Source of the DNA: Zoroaster sp. YZ-2022
Lineage: Eukaryota > Echinodermata > Asteroidea > Forcipulatida > Zoroasteridae
Reading direction: 5' to 3'
Assembly: GCA_029582265.1 (NCBI GenBank)
Contig: CM055828.1
Coordinates: 10,638,250 to 10,702,249 of the forward strand
DNA length: 64,000 bases
In this document: positions 63,163 through 64,000 of the stretch, piece after piece
How positions within the stretch are numbered: the stretch's first letter is position 1
Layout of the letters: each line of letters begins with the position of its first letter
Program-made: the position numbers and the translations under genes
The notes under the pieces: model-generated
The model's database searches: none
The model's input: only the letters and a program-made list of their open reading frames with translations
Told to the model about the DNA's origin: nothing

Positions 63163-64000
63163 AACTGGGAATCCTCGGAGCACGACTCTCCACAGACAGC
63201 CCCATTGACCGTTAAAGGTAAATTAAAATCTTGTTTGCCTTTTTGGATAAAAGATTTGAAAGCCAGTGCTTTAGTTGTTGAAACCATTGCATACGGATAT
63301 AAAATTCCTTTTAAATATTTGCCATCATCGTTTTTTGCTACGAATAACAAATCTAGTTTGGACCATTCAGACTTTGTCGATTCTGCCATTTCAGAATTGT
63401 TAATTAAGCATTGCATAATTGAAGTCGATACTATTCCTTTGTGTTGCAACCCACTAACCGTTGCGGAAGGGAACAAATTAAGACTTGTTTTGGACCTTCG
63501 ACACCCCAACAAATTTATTTCATTAACTCCATTCAAATATGAAGACCTAAAGCATATTGCACAGGTTCTTCATTCTGGACAGCATTATTTATCTTTCGAT
63601 TTTGAATCGGGATATCACCACATTGATATTTTTCCCCTTCACCAACAGTGTCTTGGGTTTTCATGGACGCGTCTTAATTGCACTAAGTACTATGTTTTCA
63701 CAGTTCTTCCATTCGGACTCAGCAGTGCATGTTATATCTTTACCAAAGTGGTCAGGCCCTTGGTTTACTATTGGCGCGCGCAAGGCATTCTTTCCTTTGT
63801 TTACATCGACGACGGTCTCATTATCTCCCCAACTCGACTCTCCGCCTTAAGGAATCTAGACATTGTCAAAGAAACAATATCCCGTAGCGGCTTTGTATTA
63901 AGCAAAACGAAGTGTGTGTGGACTCCCATTACAAATATTCACTATCTAGGTTTTTTCATAGATTCTACCACTTCAAAGTTTTACATCGGCGAGGCTAAAC
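63163..64000 (+). CDS. DIRS-like reverse transcriptase (partial)
   Basis: The frame starts upstream, overlapping ORF1, with EFPPHRNWESSEHDSP. RT motifs: LRLVLDLRHPNKFI, YLSFDFESGYHHIDIF (catalytic D), VLPFGLSSACYIFTK, FVYIDDGLIIS (catalytic YIDD at 63802) and YLGFFID. No stop to the window end. The RNase H, methyltransferase-like and recombinase parts are beyond. Confidence 0.83.

Larger units (their letters stand above)
62322..64000 (+). mobile_element. DIRS-like element (runs off window)
   Basis: Inserted in the Ty3 Pol. A 170-bp leader, ORF1 (62493) and an RT ORF overlapping its end. The right end, tyrosine recombinase and inverted terminal repeats lie beyond 64000. Identified by ORF1 plus DIRS-type RT. 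Confidence 0.8.

Overview
This is a stretch of animal genome, most likely a marine invertebrate. It has spliced exons of a host transporter gene with GT/AG boundaries, tRNA-derived SINEs with A/B boxes, and a dense, nested set of metazoan-type transposons (Polinton/Maverick, Penelope-like, BEL/Pao, Ty3, DIRS, several LINEs, hAT-type MITEs). Nothing seen fixes the phylum.

Layout. 1-7487: mostly non-coding host DNA with a tRNA-derived SINE, fold-back repeats, a TACCACAGGA minisatellite, a diverged ~200-bp tandem repeat and three weak candidate exons on the minus strand. 7488-26422: a full-length Polinton/Maverick, flanked by a short target duplication (TAACGTA at 7482 and 26422), with long terminal inverted repeats and about a dozen genes. 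26430-31850: host DNA, a second TACCACAGGA array, a BEL/Pao integrase fragment and a jockey/CR1-like LINE fragment, both on the minus strand. 31860-40860: two Penelope-like elements (RT + GIY-YIG) head to head, separated by large arrays of a 29-bp repeat and by tails with hammerhead-like cores. 41368-47631: the last four recognisable exons of an SLCO/OATP transporter, whose third intron holds an L1/Tx1-like LINE in antisense. 48051-50350: a tRNA pseudogene, a small MITE and a third Penelope-like fragment. 53055-57400: SINE, a LINE with a restriction-like endonuclease, and LINE ORF1/endonuclease fragments. 59370-64000: a decayed minus-strand coding block, then a Ty3-like element (LTR, gag, protease) interrupted by a DIRS-like element that runs off the window.

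The Polinton is the centre of interest. It has a protein-primed-type family B DNA polymerase, a retroviral-like integrase, an A32-type packaging ATPase, a probable double-jelly-roll major capsid protein, a probable minor capsid protein, and several membrane or coiled-coil virion-type proteins. One of these ends in adjacent PPPY and PSAP late-domain motifs. At the right end is a cluster of small zinc-binding/SAP-like genes that share an upstream block with the polymerase gene. This gene set is what a virus-like, capsid-forming element would need. This copy is damaged: a hAT MITE and a SINE sit in the polymerase and integrase, most one-base frameshifts lie in homopolymers, and at least seven premature in-frame stops are all TAA. 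No adenovirus-type protease was recognised.

Limits: all assignments come from reading motifs by eye. No alignment, HMM, structure or RNA-folding program was run.
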